Assembly: GCF_963662885.1 (NCBI RefSeq)
Contig: NZ_OY760064.1
Span: 62,001 to 126,000, forward strand
Direction: 5' to 3'
DNA length: 64,000 bases
From: an uncultured Pseudodesulfovibrio sp.
GTDB taxonomy: Bacteria; Desulfobacterota; Desulfovibrionia; Desulfovibrionales; Desulfovibrionaceae
Positions 34,986-44,133 of this stretch are shown here, piece after piece; the first letter of the stretch is position 1, and each line of letters starts with the position of its first letter. The position numbers and the translations under genes were made by a program. The notes under the pieces are model-generated. The model searched no databases and was not told where the DNA came from. It saw only the letters and a program-made list of their open reading frames with translations.

Positions 34986-36134
34986 CTATGTGTTCCTTTT
35001 TCTCGAAACCATAGCCTTGGGGTCTTCATAGTGGGCGGCCAAGTTGTCCTGAATGACGTTTTCTCTCGCCGCTTCGAGGTGGGAATACCGATCCGCCATG
35101 CGGAGCGTCTTGTGTCCGATCATCTCCTTGGCATGCTTGAGGGTACCGCCTGCCATGATGATGTTTGAGCAGTAGGTATGCCTGTTGTCGTGGAAGTGGA
35201 AATCCTCGATGCCGAGGGATTCGCACACACTCTTCCAGGCTGATTTGAACTCGCTCATCCTGCTGCCGTCCAGATGCCCGACAACGTAATCCCCCTTGTG
35301 GGGGATTCCTCTCAGCTTTCGCATCTTGTTGATGTGGGCCTCCCGTGCCAGCAGAGCCTTCCTGGTTCTGGGCATGATCCGGTGAACCCGTTCCACTTTG
35401 GTCTTGGTCCTGTAGAATCGGATGATGCCTGTCTCGCCATAGTCCAGGGTGATGTCGGACCATTGCAAGTCCAAAAGCTCCTGTTTGCTCAAACCATGCT
35501 CAACCGCCAACAGGATTGCCAAAGGCAGATAATGCTTGGCGCGACCCTTGGCAGCGGCTTTCAGCAGTTTCTCAACCTTTTCCGGCTGCATGAATTGCTT
35601 TCGCTCATGGACCTTTTCACTCAGGTACTTGATGCCGCTGGTAGGGTCTTCTTGGATGGCTTTGCATTCTACGGCCTTTGCGAAGATCTGCTTGAGGATA
35701 AACATCTGCCGGTTGGCCAACGCCATGGAGCGGCTGGCCGCAACGTCTGCCCGGTACTCCAGCAAATCATCCTTGCTGATCGTTCCCACGACAACATTGT
35801 CCCACTTCTTGAGCAGTGGTTTGAGGAAGCTGAGGTAGCCTTTCAAGGTCGCCGTGCTTAAGTCGCCTTCCTTATGTCTGCGCTGCCATTCGTGAATGCA
35901 TTTGATTGCAATGCTCCCAAATGTCTGCGCCAACTCTGTCTTCTTGTTTCGTCGTGGCTTGGGGAGTTTCCCCTCATCCAATAACGAGCGAAGTTTGTCG
36001 GCTTCTTGCATGGCAAGCGACTTCCGTCTGAAGGTTGCATGATGGTGCTTTTTCCCGGATTCAGGTTCCAGGTATTGGATTATGTAGCTTTTGCCTTTCT
36101 TACGTGGGCGTGTGGTGATGGTGACTGTTGCCAT
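34986..36134 (-). CDS. Tyrosine-type site-specific integrase
   Basis: A 382-aa phage-type integrase that presumably recombines at tRNA-Ala. An N-terminal arm-binding region (TITTRPRKKGKSYIIQYLEP) is followed by a SAM-like core-binding domain and the catalytic domain. The box II residues HxxR (FHDNRHTYCS), the following His (MIGHKTL) and the Tyr nucleophile (ADRYSH) are present. The usual first arginine (G-L-R-x-x-E) is replaced: the stretch reads HGLSKQELLDLQW, with Ser at the Arg position. The enzyme may be impaired or use a different residue. It lies next to the attachment site, as expected, pointing toward it. Confidence 0.93.
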   Translation of the reverse strand: MATVTITTRPRKKGKSYIIQYLEPESGKKHHHATFRRKSLAMQEADKLRSLLDEGKLPKPRRNKKTELAQTFGSIAIKCIHEWQRRHKEGDLSTATLKGYLSFLKPLLKKWDNVVVGTISKDDLLEYRADVAASRSMALANRQMFILKQIFAKAVECKAIQEDPTSGIKYLSEKVHERKQFMQPEKVEKLLKAAAKGRAKHYLPLAILLAVEHGLSKQELLDLQWSDITLDYGETGIIRFYRTKTKVERVHRIMPRTRKALLAREAHINKMRKLRGIPHKGDYVVGHLDGSRMSEFKSAWKSVCESLGIEDFHFHDNRHTYCSNIIMAGGTLKHAKEMIGHKTLRMADRYSHLEAARENVIQDNLAAHYEDPKAMVSRKRNT

Positions 36135-36137
36135 AGC

Positions 36138-36344
36138 TTAGTCCTCCCACGAGTATCCGCCCTTGCTTCTCCCTATTTGGTTGTCAATGAACTCAAGCAC
36201 ATCGGAATACCGAATGAGCTTACGAGAGCGTACCAAAATAGTGGGCAACTCTCCACTGTCCAGCATGCGGGAAACCGTAGACCTGTGCACGCGCAGGATG
36301 TCGGCTGTTTCCTGGATATTGAGCAGTAATTTTTCAGTATTCAT
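36138..36344 (-). CDS. AlpA/excisionase-type helix-turn-helix protein
   Basis: A 68-aa DNA-binding protein of the MerR-like excisionase family: LNIQETADILRVHRSTVSRM is the helix-turn-helix, followed by a wing with RKLIRYSDVLEFID. It ends four bases before the integrase start, so the two are cotranscribed. It probably acts as recombination directionality factor or integrase regulator. Confidence 0.88.
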   Translation of the reverse strand: MNTEKLLLNIQETADILRVHRSTVSRMLDSGELPTILVRSRKLIRYSDVLEFIDNQIGRSKGGYSWED

Positions 36345-36430
36345 AGTCCTCTCCTAGCAGTTGCATTCACCCTGATATGCAGGGTGTGCATAGAAACTAG
36401 CGAGGAGAGGTGGGTGAGTCTCAGACAGTC

Positions 36431-37337
36431 CTATTTTTCTTTTTGTCCGGTCTGTCGGAGACCCCAGAACGAAAGGTTACGCCGAACGGCTTTCTCAAAC
36501 GAGTGGGGAGCCATTTCAAGATCGGGATCAGTGAGGCCCAAGCCCCTTTCTTGAGCAGATTGGTCGAAGAGGTCTTGAATTTGCGGGTAGGTCATCGGCG
36601 ATCCGAGATGTTTGGATAAGCCATAGAGGAAAGCTGCGAGGAAGGTTTTTTACTTTAGTGACACTGAGCTTGCGGGGCGAACCTTCAATCGCGGTGACAA
36701 GCTGCCTGAATTCGGGGCGTTGGGGATTGATCCCATGGGTAGCTATATGCCGGGAGATTTTGGTGTCAGCGATAACCCGTTTGTCAATTCGGAGGAGTTT
36801 GTCCAGGGCATCCAAATTCCCAAGTCTGGCTCTTCGGTAAAGGCTGGCCGGGTATTCGAAATAATGCAACCAGCAGGGCAGAAATATCCGAAAAGAGAAA
36901 AAGCCTTCGGCTGAAAGAGTCGCATTTTCAGTATTGGAGTAATTATCCGAAAACATTAATTCCGAAATTAATATTCCGACCGGATGTTCAAAATTCGAAT
37001 AACTCGTATCATTTAAGGCAGTTGCGATTTCTCCACTTTTGATTTCGAGTTTGTTGGATAAATCGGGCAAAATCGAAAAGATATTATCCAGAGAAATATC
37101 CAGTACTTTTCGATGTGAGTGGTATAATTTCAGCCATTTGGATAAATCGATTCCGATTTGGAAATCATCCTGCGCCTGTTGAGTCGCCATGAGTGCTCGA
37201 TGGAGGTTTTCCGCAACTGGGGCGATGTCAGGTGAGGCAAGGGATTTGAGAAGAGGGATCATTAAACTCTCATTCTGCTGGGTAAAAACAACTATTCGCC
37301 AGCCTAGACTCAAAATGGATATAAGGGTATCGATCAA
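36431..37337 (-). pseudogene. Frameshifted unknown gene of element 1
   Basis: The first frame runs from a TTG at 37337 (or ATG at 37262, more likely) and contains a plausible soluble protein (YRRARLGNLDALDKLLRIDK; HGINPQRPEFRQLVTAIEG). At a run of six A/T (36646-36651) the sense clearly passes to another frame, which continues as KTFLAAFLYGLSKHLG, then QSAQERGLGLTDPDLEMAPH and AVRRNLSFWGLRQTGQ to a stop at 36431. One extra base in the homopolymer explains this. It could be a decayed gene or a sequence error. The unshifted frame stops at 36528. I do not recognise the family. Confidence 0.6.
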
Positions 37338-37380
37338 CTATACCTTAATGACTCCTCATGCAACACTCGAAGGTTATGTT

Positions 37381-39735
37381 ATGATTACTAAAATACCAAG
37401 TGTTTGTAGCTTCGGATCGTTTTCTAGTTTTGACTGGGATAGTACTGTACGTTGTCCGGGGAATAATGTTGTCGAATTCAATAAGTTGAATATACTGTAT
37501 GGTAGAAATTACTCTGGAAAAACTACCCTTTCAAGGGTTCTTCGATCAATAGAACGCAAGTTTCTTCATGAAGATTACACTTGTGCTAAATTTGAAGTAC
37601 AAGACTCTGTTTGTGGGATTGTATGCGAAAAAAATATTGAGAAATCAAAACTTAATATACGTGTATACAATACTGATTTTGTGAAGGACAATTTGAAGTG
37701 GTTACAGGATAGGAATGGTAATATTGAACCTTTCGCAATTGTTGGTGCAAAAAATATTGAAATCGAAAAGCAGATCGAAGCTCTCGAAAATGAAATCGGG
37801 GGCGATAACTCAGGCCTTATGCAGGAAATAAAAAATTTAACACAAAATCATTATGATAAAAATAAAGCTGCATCTAAAGCCGCAAATGATCAGGCGAACC
37901 TACTTAAAGATTATGCGGTGAAAATTAAGAAAAACTCAATTCGGTATAACTTCCCTACATACACAATAACAACAATTAAGCAGGATATAGCCACGATCCA
38001 GACAAAGGACTACTCTCTCACAGAAGATTCACGTCAAAAATTACTCCAAATAACACAAGAGTCAGTCAAGCCAGAAATATCCCCAATCGAGATACGAATT
38101 CCATGCTATTCAGACATAGTCGACAAAACGGTTGATCTTCTAGGAAAGACCGTAACGCCATCTCAATCAATAAAGGAGCTTCTAGAAGACAGCTCTCTTC
38201 AAGAATGGGTGCGTGAGGGGGCTCTACTTCATAAGAACCAGAGAGAGATATGTGCCTTCTGTGGAGGTGCATTGGATGATCAACTTTGGGGCCGCATTGA
38301 CGCCCATTTTAGTAAGGAGTCTGAAAAGTTAAGAACAGATCTTGAATCAGTTATTAAAAAGGTTCAAAGCGAAATTGAACTGTTCTCAAACAAGATTGCT
38401 GTGCCAGAAGCATCTATTTACAGCCAGCTCAGAGAGCAAATCCATGAGCAACAAAATGAAGGCAACAACACTATTTCTGAGTACAGAATAGAACTGAATA
38501 GAATTAAAAATGAGCTCGAAGAACGAACTCGAAATATTTTTAAATCAATTGATTTCAAAATGTTATTCAACAAGGAAAATGATCTTGTAAACATCCAAAA
38601 TGCGATCAATACAAGCATTGAGCAAAACAATTTTCTAACATCCGAAATTGATAAGCAAAAACTAGAAGCCAGATATTCTCTTAGGCTTGATGCTGTTCAG
38701 GCGTTTTTAAAAACAATTCGTTATGATGAAGGATGTGCCCAGATAGAAAAGCTGAAGAATGCCGAGACCGTGGCTTTAGAATGCCTGCAAAACAAATCAA
38801 AAGAGCTCGAAACTAAAAGAAATAGAATCTTGATTCTGAAAAGTGAATTAAGCGATGAGACTAAAGGTGCTGAGCAAGTCAACAACTATTTAAGGCATTA
38901 CTTTGGCCACAATGCCTTAAACCTCGCTGCGCAGAAAGACGAATCGGGTGCAAAATTCATTTTGCAAAGAGGGGAAGAGAAAGCACACAACTTGAGTGAG
39001 GGTGAATGCAGCCTAGTCGCCTTTTGCTATTTCATGGCTAAACTTGATGAGGTGGGCTTTGATGGCAAACAATCAATTATCTGGATTGATGACCCAATAT
39101 CGAGTCTGGACAACAACCATGTGTTTTTCATCTTTAGTCTAATTGAGAATGTACTGGCAAAGCCGAAAAACTATGAACAGCTTTTCATCTCAACTCACAG
39201 CTTAGACTTCCTTAAGTATCTGAAAAGAATCAGTCATCCTCACACAGTAAATGAAAACGGGAAACGGGTCCGGCTGACTAGTTTCTTCATCATTGAGAAT
39301 GACAACCGCTGTTCGAGATTAAGGCCCATGCCTAAACATCTTGAGAACTACATAACTGAATTTAATTACCTTTTCAGTGTGATTTATAAATGTGCCAATT
39401 CAACTTCTCAAGACGTGGAAAATTTTGATCATTATTATGGCTTTGGCAACAATCTGCGAAAATTCTTAGAAGCATTTCTTTTTTATAAGTATCCAAACAA
39501 TTTGGATTTATCTGAAAAAATGGATCTTTTCTTTGATAAAGACCATAAATCTACCACCTTGGTAAATCGCGTTGTAAACGAGTTCTCTCACCTTGAAGAG
39601 ATATTCGACAGGAGCACTGCACCTATTGATGTGCCTGAAATGATGACCATTGCGAAGTATGTGCTCGATAAGATTAAAGAGAATGACGAAGATCAGTTCA
39701 ATGCTTTGCTGAAGAGTATCGGCGTAGCAGCTTAA
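37381..39735 (+). CDS. RloC/PrrC-like anticodon nuclease-type ABC ATPase (AAA_13)
   Basis: A 784-aa ABC-type ATPase with an interrupted nucleotide domain. Walker A GRNYSGKTT is near residue 36, and a long coiled-coil middle carries CAFCGG at residues 291-296, like a zinc hook. The signature NLSEGECSLVAF is near residue 538, Walker B SIIWIDDPISSLD near 566 and the switch His in FISTHS near 603. The C-terminal domain contains R-K-F-L-E (NNLRKFLEAF, near 690) and NEFSH about 40 residues later, matching the Arg-x3-Glu...His triad known for PrrC/RloC tRNA anticodon nucleases. I infer a tRNA-cutting effector triggered by nucleotide or DNA-damage cues. ATG at 37381 with GAAGG upstream is chosen; the frame is open further upstream. 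Confidence 0.82.
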   Translation: MITKIPSVCSFGSFSSFDWDSTVRCPGNNVVEFNKLNILYGRNYSGKTTLSRVLRSIERKFLHEDYTCAKFEVQDSVCGIVCEKNIEKSKLNIRVYNTDFVKDNLKWLQDRNGNIEPFAIVGAKNIEIEKQIEALENEIGGDNSGLMQEIKNLTQNHYDKNKAASKAANDQANLLKDYAVKIKKNSIRYNFPTYTITTIKQDIATIQTKDYSLTEDSRQKLLQITQESVKPEISPIEIRIPCYSDIVDKTVDLLGKTVTPSQSIKELLEDSSLQEWVREGALLHKNQREICAFCGGALDDQLWGRIDAHFSKESEKLRTDLESVIKKVQSEIELFSNKIAVPEASIYSQLREQIHEQQNEGNNTISEYRIELNRIKNELEERTRNIFKSIDFKMLFNKENDLVNIQNAINTSIEQNNFLTSEIDKQKLEARYSLRLDAVQAFLKTIRYDEGCAQIEKLKNAETVALECLQNKSKELETKRNRILILKSELSDETKGAEQVNNYLRHYFGHNALNLAAQKDESGAKFILQRGEEKAHNLSEGECSLVAFCYFMAKLDEVGFDGKQSIIWIDDPISSLDNNHVFFIFSLIENVLAKPKNYEQLFISTHSLDFLKYLKRISHPHTVNENGKRVRLTSFFIIENDNRCSRLRPMPKHLENYITEFNYLFSVIYKCANSTSQDVENFDHYYGFGNNLRKFLEAFLFYKYPNNLDLSEKMDLFFDKDHKSTTLVNRVVNEFSHLEEIFDRSTAPIDVPEMMTIAKYVLDKIKENDEDQFNALLKSIGVAA

Positions 39736-39802
39736 AGGTACGGTCTTCTAGTGGACGAGATAATTAGATCATATTTTAATCATTAGCTAGGACGAGAAAG
39801 TA

Positions 39803-41179
39803 ATGAGTACTGAATTGAATGTTGAGGCAGCACAGGCTGTGGATGCTGTAAATGCAGCAACAATCAATATCGAGTGGGGTTCACTTCTCACAAGCTCGAA
39901 TTTAATATTTTTTGCCCCAATTCTCGCATGCCTTTTTTACGGATTCATGAATAGACGAGGGGAAAGAAGTCGTGTTGTGGAATCGCTGCCGAGTGTTGCC
40001 ATTTCCCTGGGCATTCTTGGCACTTTTTCAGGCATTTTTATTGGACTTATGGGGTTCAATGAAAAGGAAATCTCTAACAGTATACCACAGCTGTTAGGAG
40101 GTATGAAAACAGCTTTTGCCACCTCGCTACTGGGCATGGCAACTTCAATCGTTTTGAAAATTGTATATTCTTGGCAGGATGATAATAGTTTGATTACTTC
40201 AGACGACCCCATAAAAAGTTTACAACAAATTGAAGCTGCTGTTGTCTCTTGCTTCAAGTCTGACGAAGAATATTCTTTAGTTTCTCAAGTAAAGCTCATT
40301 CGACAGGAGTTGATAGATAGCAGAAGGGAGACCAAAGTGGCGTTCAAAGAGTTTGCAGACCATTTTTCTAAAATGGCATCAGAATCTCTCGTGTCAGAAC
40401 TCCAACAAGTTGTTGATAAATTTAATGTTATGCTGAACGACTTGGTGAGCGAGTCCTTCAAAGAGTTGTCAGAGTCTACGATTCGACTAAATGAGTGGCA
40501 GCAAGAATACAAAATCACTATTGAAAAGAATCAGGCTCACTTAAATGAGACATTACAGCACATTGATGAGTTGAGAAAAGTCTTTGAAGAGGCTGTAGCC
40601 AGGCTACACGAATTAGACTCCACATTTGAAAGTATTGATGAGAGCCTTACTGCAATATCCACATCCGGTACGGAGTTGGATGAGCATAGCAAAGCTTTGG
40701 CACGGCAAAATGCTCTTCTTGAGGAATCGATCAGGGCTGTCCGTGATGTAGGAGAAAAAGCCAACACCGTCTTGCCTGAGTTTGTACAAAAGATGATCTC
40801 AATAAGTGAACTGATCACAACCATGCACAAGGACACGGATCGATTTGTTGAGGACACCACTAGAAAGCTTGAATCCGGAGTAAAAGAAATAACAGCTACT
40901 CTAGTGGGGCAATCCCAGGATCTTCAAAGCACAACAAGAGAATTTGTGGAGAAAACGACCGAAGAGCTTAAGGCCGACTTTGATCATTTGTCCAAAGCAA
41001 CCCTTGCCCACATGCAAGGGATCGAAAAGGCACTCGAAGAAGAGCTCACAAAGTCTTTAAACTCCCTTGCCGGTGCCATGACCTCCCTTTCAAGGCAGTT
41101 TGTGTCTGACTATACCCCTCTCACAGAAAAACTGCGGGCCGTAATTTCCATAGCGGAGACTACTGATGTTTCGAGCTAA
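39803..41179 (+). CDS. ZorA-like MotA/TolQ-family inner-membrane channel protein with long coiled-coil tail
   Basis: A 458-aa protein with three predicted membrane helices: about residues 30-48, 65-88 (AISLGILGTFSGIFIGLMGF) and 97-120 (GGMKTAFATSLLGMATSIVL). The last two have the conserved glycines and threonines of MotA/TolQ/ExbB proton channels. From about residue 130 a long cytoplasmic tail is almost wholly helical and coiled-coil, as in ZorA of the Zorya anti-phage system, where the tail is thought to transmit a signal from the ZorAB motor to cytoplasmic effectors. It begins 67 bases after the ATPase gene and overlaps the ZorB-like gene by 14 bases. Confidence 0.85.
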   Translation: MSTELNVEAAQAVDAVNAATINIEWGSLLTSSNLIFFAPILACLFYGFMNRRGERSRVVESLPSVAISLGILGTFSGIFIGLMGFNEKEISNSIPQLLGGMKTAFATSLLGMATSIVLKIVYSWQDDNSLITSDDPIKSLQQIEAAVVSCFKSDEEYSLVSQVKLIRQELIDSRRETKVAFKEFADHFSKMASESLVSELQQVVDKFNVMLNDLVSESFKELSESTIRLNEWQQEYKITIEKNQAHLNETLQHIDELRKVFEEAVARLHELDSTFESIDESLTAISTSGTELDEHSKALARQNALLEESIRAVRDVGEKANTVLPEFVQKMISISELITTMHKDTDRFVEDTTRKLESGVKEITATLVGQSQDLQSTTREFVEKTTEELKADFDHLSKATLAHMQGIEKALEEELTKSLNSLAGAMTSLSRQFVSDYTPLTEKLRAVISIAETTDVSS

Positions 41180-41873
41180 ACAGGACTCAGATAGCTACTG
41201 GCCCTCCATATCTGACCTTATGTCAGGCCTAATGCTAGTCTTCCTTCTTATTGCCATTGCCTACATGCAGCATATCGAAAAAACCCGTGAAAGTGCTCGC
41301 CGGGCAGCGGTTGCTTATCAAGAAACACAAATTAAATTGTATGATGCCCTCATGGATGAATTTAGAAATGATTTGTCGAAATGGGGTGCTTCAATCGACC
41401 CCAAAACACTATCCGTCAAATTTGATGAACCTGATGTCCTGTTTTCTTCAGGCAGTTCAGATATTCCACTAGCTTTTAGACGTATTCTTGATGATTTTTT
41501 CCCAAGATATTTGAACATTCTTTTCTCTCCCAGATTCAAAGAAAGTATTAAGGAGATAAGGATTGAAGGACACACCTCTTCGGGGTGGGATAACGGTCGT
41601 GCCTCAGAGGACATCGCCTATTTTGAGAACATGGGGTTATCGCAAAGCAGAACCAGAGCGGTTCTTCAGTATTGTTACGGCCTAACTAGCACTGCTCAGC
41701 AGAAGACGTTAATGAGGAAAAATGTCACGGCAAATGGATTGTCTTCGAGTCATACTATATCTGATGAAAAGACCGGTCTTGAGGACCCAATCAAATCTAG
41801 AAGAGTCGAATTCCGAACGATAACGGACGCTGAACAGAAAATAGTTGAGATATTAAGAGAGTTGGGAAAATGA
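41166..41873 (+). CDS. ZorB-like MotB/OmpA-family peptidoglycan-anchored stator protein
   Basis: A 235-aa partner of the ZorA-like protein. One N-terminal helix follows SYWPSISDLMSGLMLVFLLI, where Asp17 sits at the position of the MotB proton-carrying aspartate. A periplasmic OmpA-type domain follows (about residues 110-225): IRIEGHTSSGWDNG, LSQSRTRAVLQYC and SRRVEFRT fit the peptidoglycan-binding pattern. Together the pair should form an ion-driven motor spanning the inner membrane and the cell wall. Its start lies inside the ZorA-like gene and its stop overlaps the HNH gene by four bases, so stoichiometry is probably fixed by translational coupling. Confidence 0.87.
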   Translation: MFRAKQDSDSYWPSISDLMSGLMLVFLLIAIAYMQHIEKTRESARRAAVAYQETQIKLYDALMDEFRNDLSKWGASIDPKTLSVKFDEPDVLFSSGSSDIPLAFRRILDDFFPRYLNILFSPRFKESIKEIRIEGHTSSGWDNGRASEDIAYFENMGLSQSRTRAVLQYCYGLTSTAQQKTLMRKNVTANGLSSSHTISDEKTGLEDPIKSRRVEFRTITDAEQKIVEILRELGK

Positions 41874-42757
41874 AGCTGCCCGACTATCTTAAATGTGTTG
41901 AGATTCAGGAACTTCTTATTAAGATGGGGGTTAAAGAGATTCCAGAGCTTAAACCTGCCACCTTTACTCGCGAAGTTGTTGAGACTCGTGTCGTTGAAGT
42001 CGAGAATGATCTGCAATTGAACTTCGGTAGGAGGCTTGAGAGAGAATCTGTCCCCATGAGCGAAGCAGATTCAGTCAAGGTTGGGGCAGATGGCACAATT
42101 GAAGTAAACGGCATTAAGGCTTGTGCATATATAAAAAAACAACGTCGAGGGATTGATCACCGCAGAAAGACCTCAATCTCATACCGTTATCACTTGTGCA
42201 ATTGCAAAACTATAGATGAAAAAATTGCAAGAGGACATCTATACAAATATGTTTCAACTACACGAAGCGATGGCATTTTTCCCGTTATCGACCTATCTGG
42301 TGATAGGGCGAGAGAAATTGAATTGAGATTAGAGCTCTGTAGTAATTGTCGTGAATTATTACTACAGAGGGGAATGTTGACTACCCCGTATTCACTCAAG
42401 GAATTTTTCAGAAGATTTCAACCGGAAATTCCTAAGACAATTCGGAAGACGGAACAAGTTGTTGTTGAAGAAATGTACGCGCCAGACCACGACGAGATCG
42501 CCAAAAGATACAAAGAGCAAGTCGGCTATGTCTGCCAGTTATGCAGCGTAGATTGCAGTTCACATAAGCAGTGTCTTCACCTGCATCACAAAGATGGGAA
42601 CGGTCAAAATAACCTAGCAGCCAACTTACACGTACTTTGCACAGATTGTCACACTCTTGAGCATCCGCACATGGTGAATAATCCCCATTTTAAACAGCAA
42701 AGACAAATCATTACTCGCCTCAGAAGAGATCAGGGGATCACAGAGCTCAACAGCTAG
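41870..42757 (+). CDS. HNH endonuclease of the ZorAB-like operon
   Basis: A 295-aa cytoplasmic protein. The C-terminal HNH domain has CQLC (about residue 222), then HLHHKDGNGQNN, and CTDCHTLEH, giving a zinc site of two CxxC pairs and the His-Asn-His active site. A middle section has another likely zinc site formed by HLCNCKT and ELCSNCREL. Zorya type II also pairs ZorA and ZorB with an HNH nuclease (ZorE); whether this protein is an orthologue cannot be judged by eye. The ATG overlaps the ZorB-like stop (ATGA). Confidence 0.85.
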   Translation: MKLPDYLKCVEIQELLIKMGVKEIPELKPATFTREVVETRVVEVENDLQLNFGRRLERESVPMSEADSVKVGADGTIEVNGIKACAYIKKQRRGIDHRRKTSISYRYHLCNCKTIDEKIARGHLYKYVSTTRSDGIFPVIDLSGDRAREIELRLELCSNCRELLLQRGMLTTPYSLKEFFRRFQPEIPKTIRKTEQVVVEEMYAPDHDEIAKRYKEQVGYVCQLCSVDCSSHKQCLHLHHKDGNGQNNLAANLHVLCTDCHTLEHPHMVNNPHFKQQRQIITRLRRDQGITELNS

Positions 42758-42780
42758 TTGATCCACCTCAGGTATTGCCA

Positions 42781-44133
42781 ATGAAAATTGACCATAACTT
42801 TATTGAGATTCTCCTTCTCGAAGAAGAAGGAACCTCACTCGATTTTAAATCGAAACAATATCCTTTCAAAAAAGCTACTGACGATGACAAAAGTGAGCTG
42901 TTAAAGGATATACTGGCTTTTAGTAATTCTTGGAGGAGAGGGATAGCACATATAGTTGTGGGGGTAAAAGAAATACCAGGAGAAAGGAGCGAAGTTGTTG
43001 GCCATGAAGAATGCCTTGATGATGCAAACATACAACAGTTTGTTAACTCTAAGACAAATAGACCAATAGATTTTTCATGCCTAAACATCCAATATGAAGA
43101 CAAAAAAATTTCTGTAATCGCAATCAATCTTCAAGAACGACCTTTCTATTTAAAAAAAGACTACGGAAAACTAAAAGCAGAGACTGTCTATATCAGGAGA
43201 GGGTCGGCAACTACTATCGCAAATCTTGATGAAATCGCAAAGATGAACTCCATGACATTTAACCCAGTTGTGGCTCAGGCACCCCAGCTACATTTTGCGA
43301 TGTTCAACCAGCAAAATCAGCAAGTCACTTCGATCGAAGTTAACGGATTAGAAAGGCTAGATAAAGGGGACGTAATCAGAAGATTAAACAACATGGTGAT
43401 GAGTGAAGAGGATCGATCTTGCCTGCTGCGCAACCGGGAGAGGGTTGAAAACAAATTCAACATCTCAGACCTACGAGAAGAGATCGCCGAGTATCATGAA
43501 AAGATAAACACAAATCTGAGCTTGGCTGAATCCGATTTTGAGCAATTGTGTCGACACCATGCCCTACTTACTCGTTCACTAAGCATCTCCGACTATTACT
43601 ACCGTAAATTCCCGCCAGATATTCCGATCAACCAAAGATATTTCGTATTCAAGCTAGTCAACAGCGGCACTGGCCCAGCTAAAAATGTGCACTAACGGTT
43701 GTACTCAAAGGATAATATTCAATTTTTACTGTTTGAAGACATCATCAAAAAAAGCATCACGCTCCACGACGGAGTCTCTTATTATTATCAACAAATGATT
43801 GATTATGCGCACAGCATTGATGGATTGCTCTCACCTCGTCCTCTTTTTAGTCCTAGGGACTTCTTCTCAGGGGGTTATGACCTCAACCTCATGCCTTTCA
43901 ATCACTTAATAGAGCCCCCAAAATATACACTAGATGAGGATGAAATCGAATTTTCCCCGATAAGTTTAGTTATGCACAACAAGTCCTCGCATGTCGTAAC
44001 TGACAAAATCTTCTTATGTCCTTTCTTAGAAGAAGGTGAAAGGTCTATACTAACCTATGAGATTATTGCCGAGAATATACCGACCCCCATAACTGACGAA
44101 ATATATATATCGGCAGAATCCAATAAGACCTAA
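42781..44133 (+). pseudogene. AlbA_2/Schlafen-like DNA-binding protein gene interrupted by an in-frame stop
   Basis: The first 304 codons (ATG at 42781) encode an AlbA_2-type domain (EGTSLDFKSKQYPF, LLKDILAFSNSWRRGIAHIV, YIRRGSATTIANLDEI), a family found in Schlafen-like proteins and putative transcriptional regulators, followed by a helical section. A TAA at 43693-43695 cuts the gene within a NSGTGPAKNV motif; the same frame then continues open for 146 codons (YSKDNIQFLLFEDII onward) to 44133. A single point mutation would restore a protein of about 450 aa. It follows the HNH gene by 23 bases and was probably the fifth gene of the operon. A truncated 304-aa product could still be made. Confidence 0.72.

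Noticed and set aside
36640..36656. Programmed -1 frameshift at A-AAA-AAC in the island gene
   Set aside because: The -1 frame ends after about 17 codons; the sensible continuation is in the +1 frame, so an indel is more likely.
43693..43695. Recoding (selenocysteine-type) of the stop in the AlbA_2 gene
   Set aside because: The stop is TAA, not TGA, and no recoding structure is evident; a nonsense mutation is simpler.
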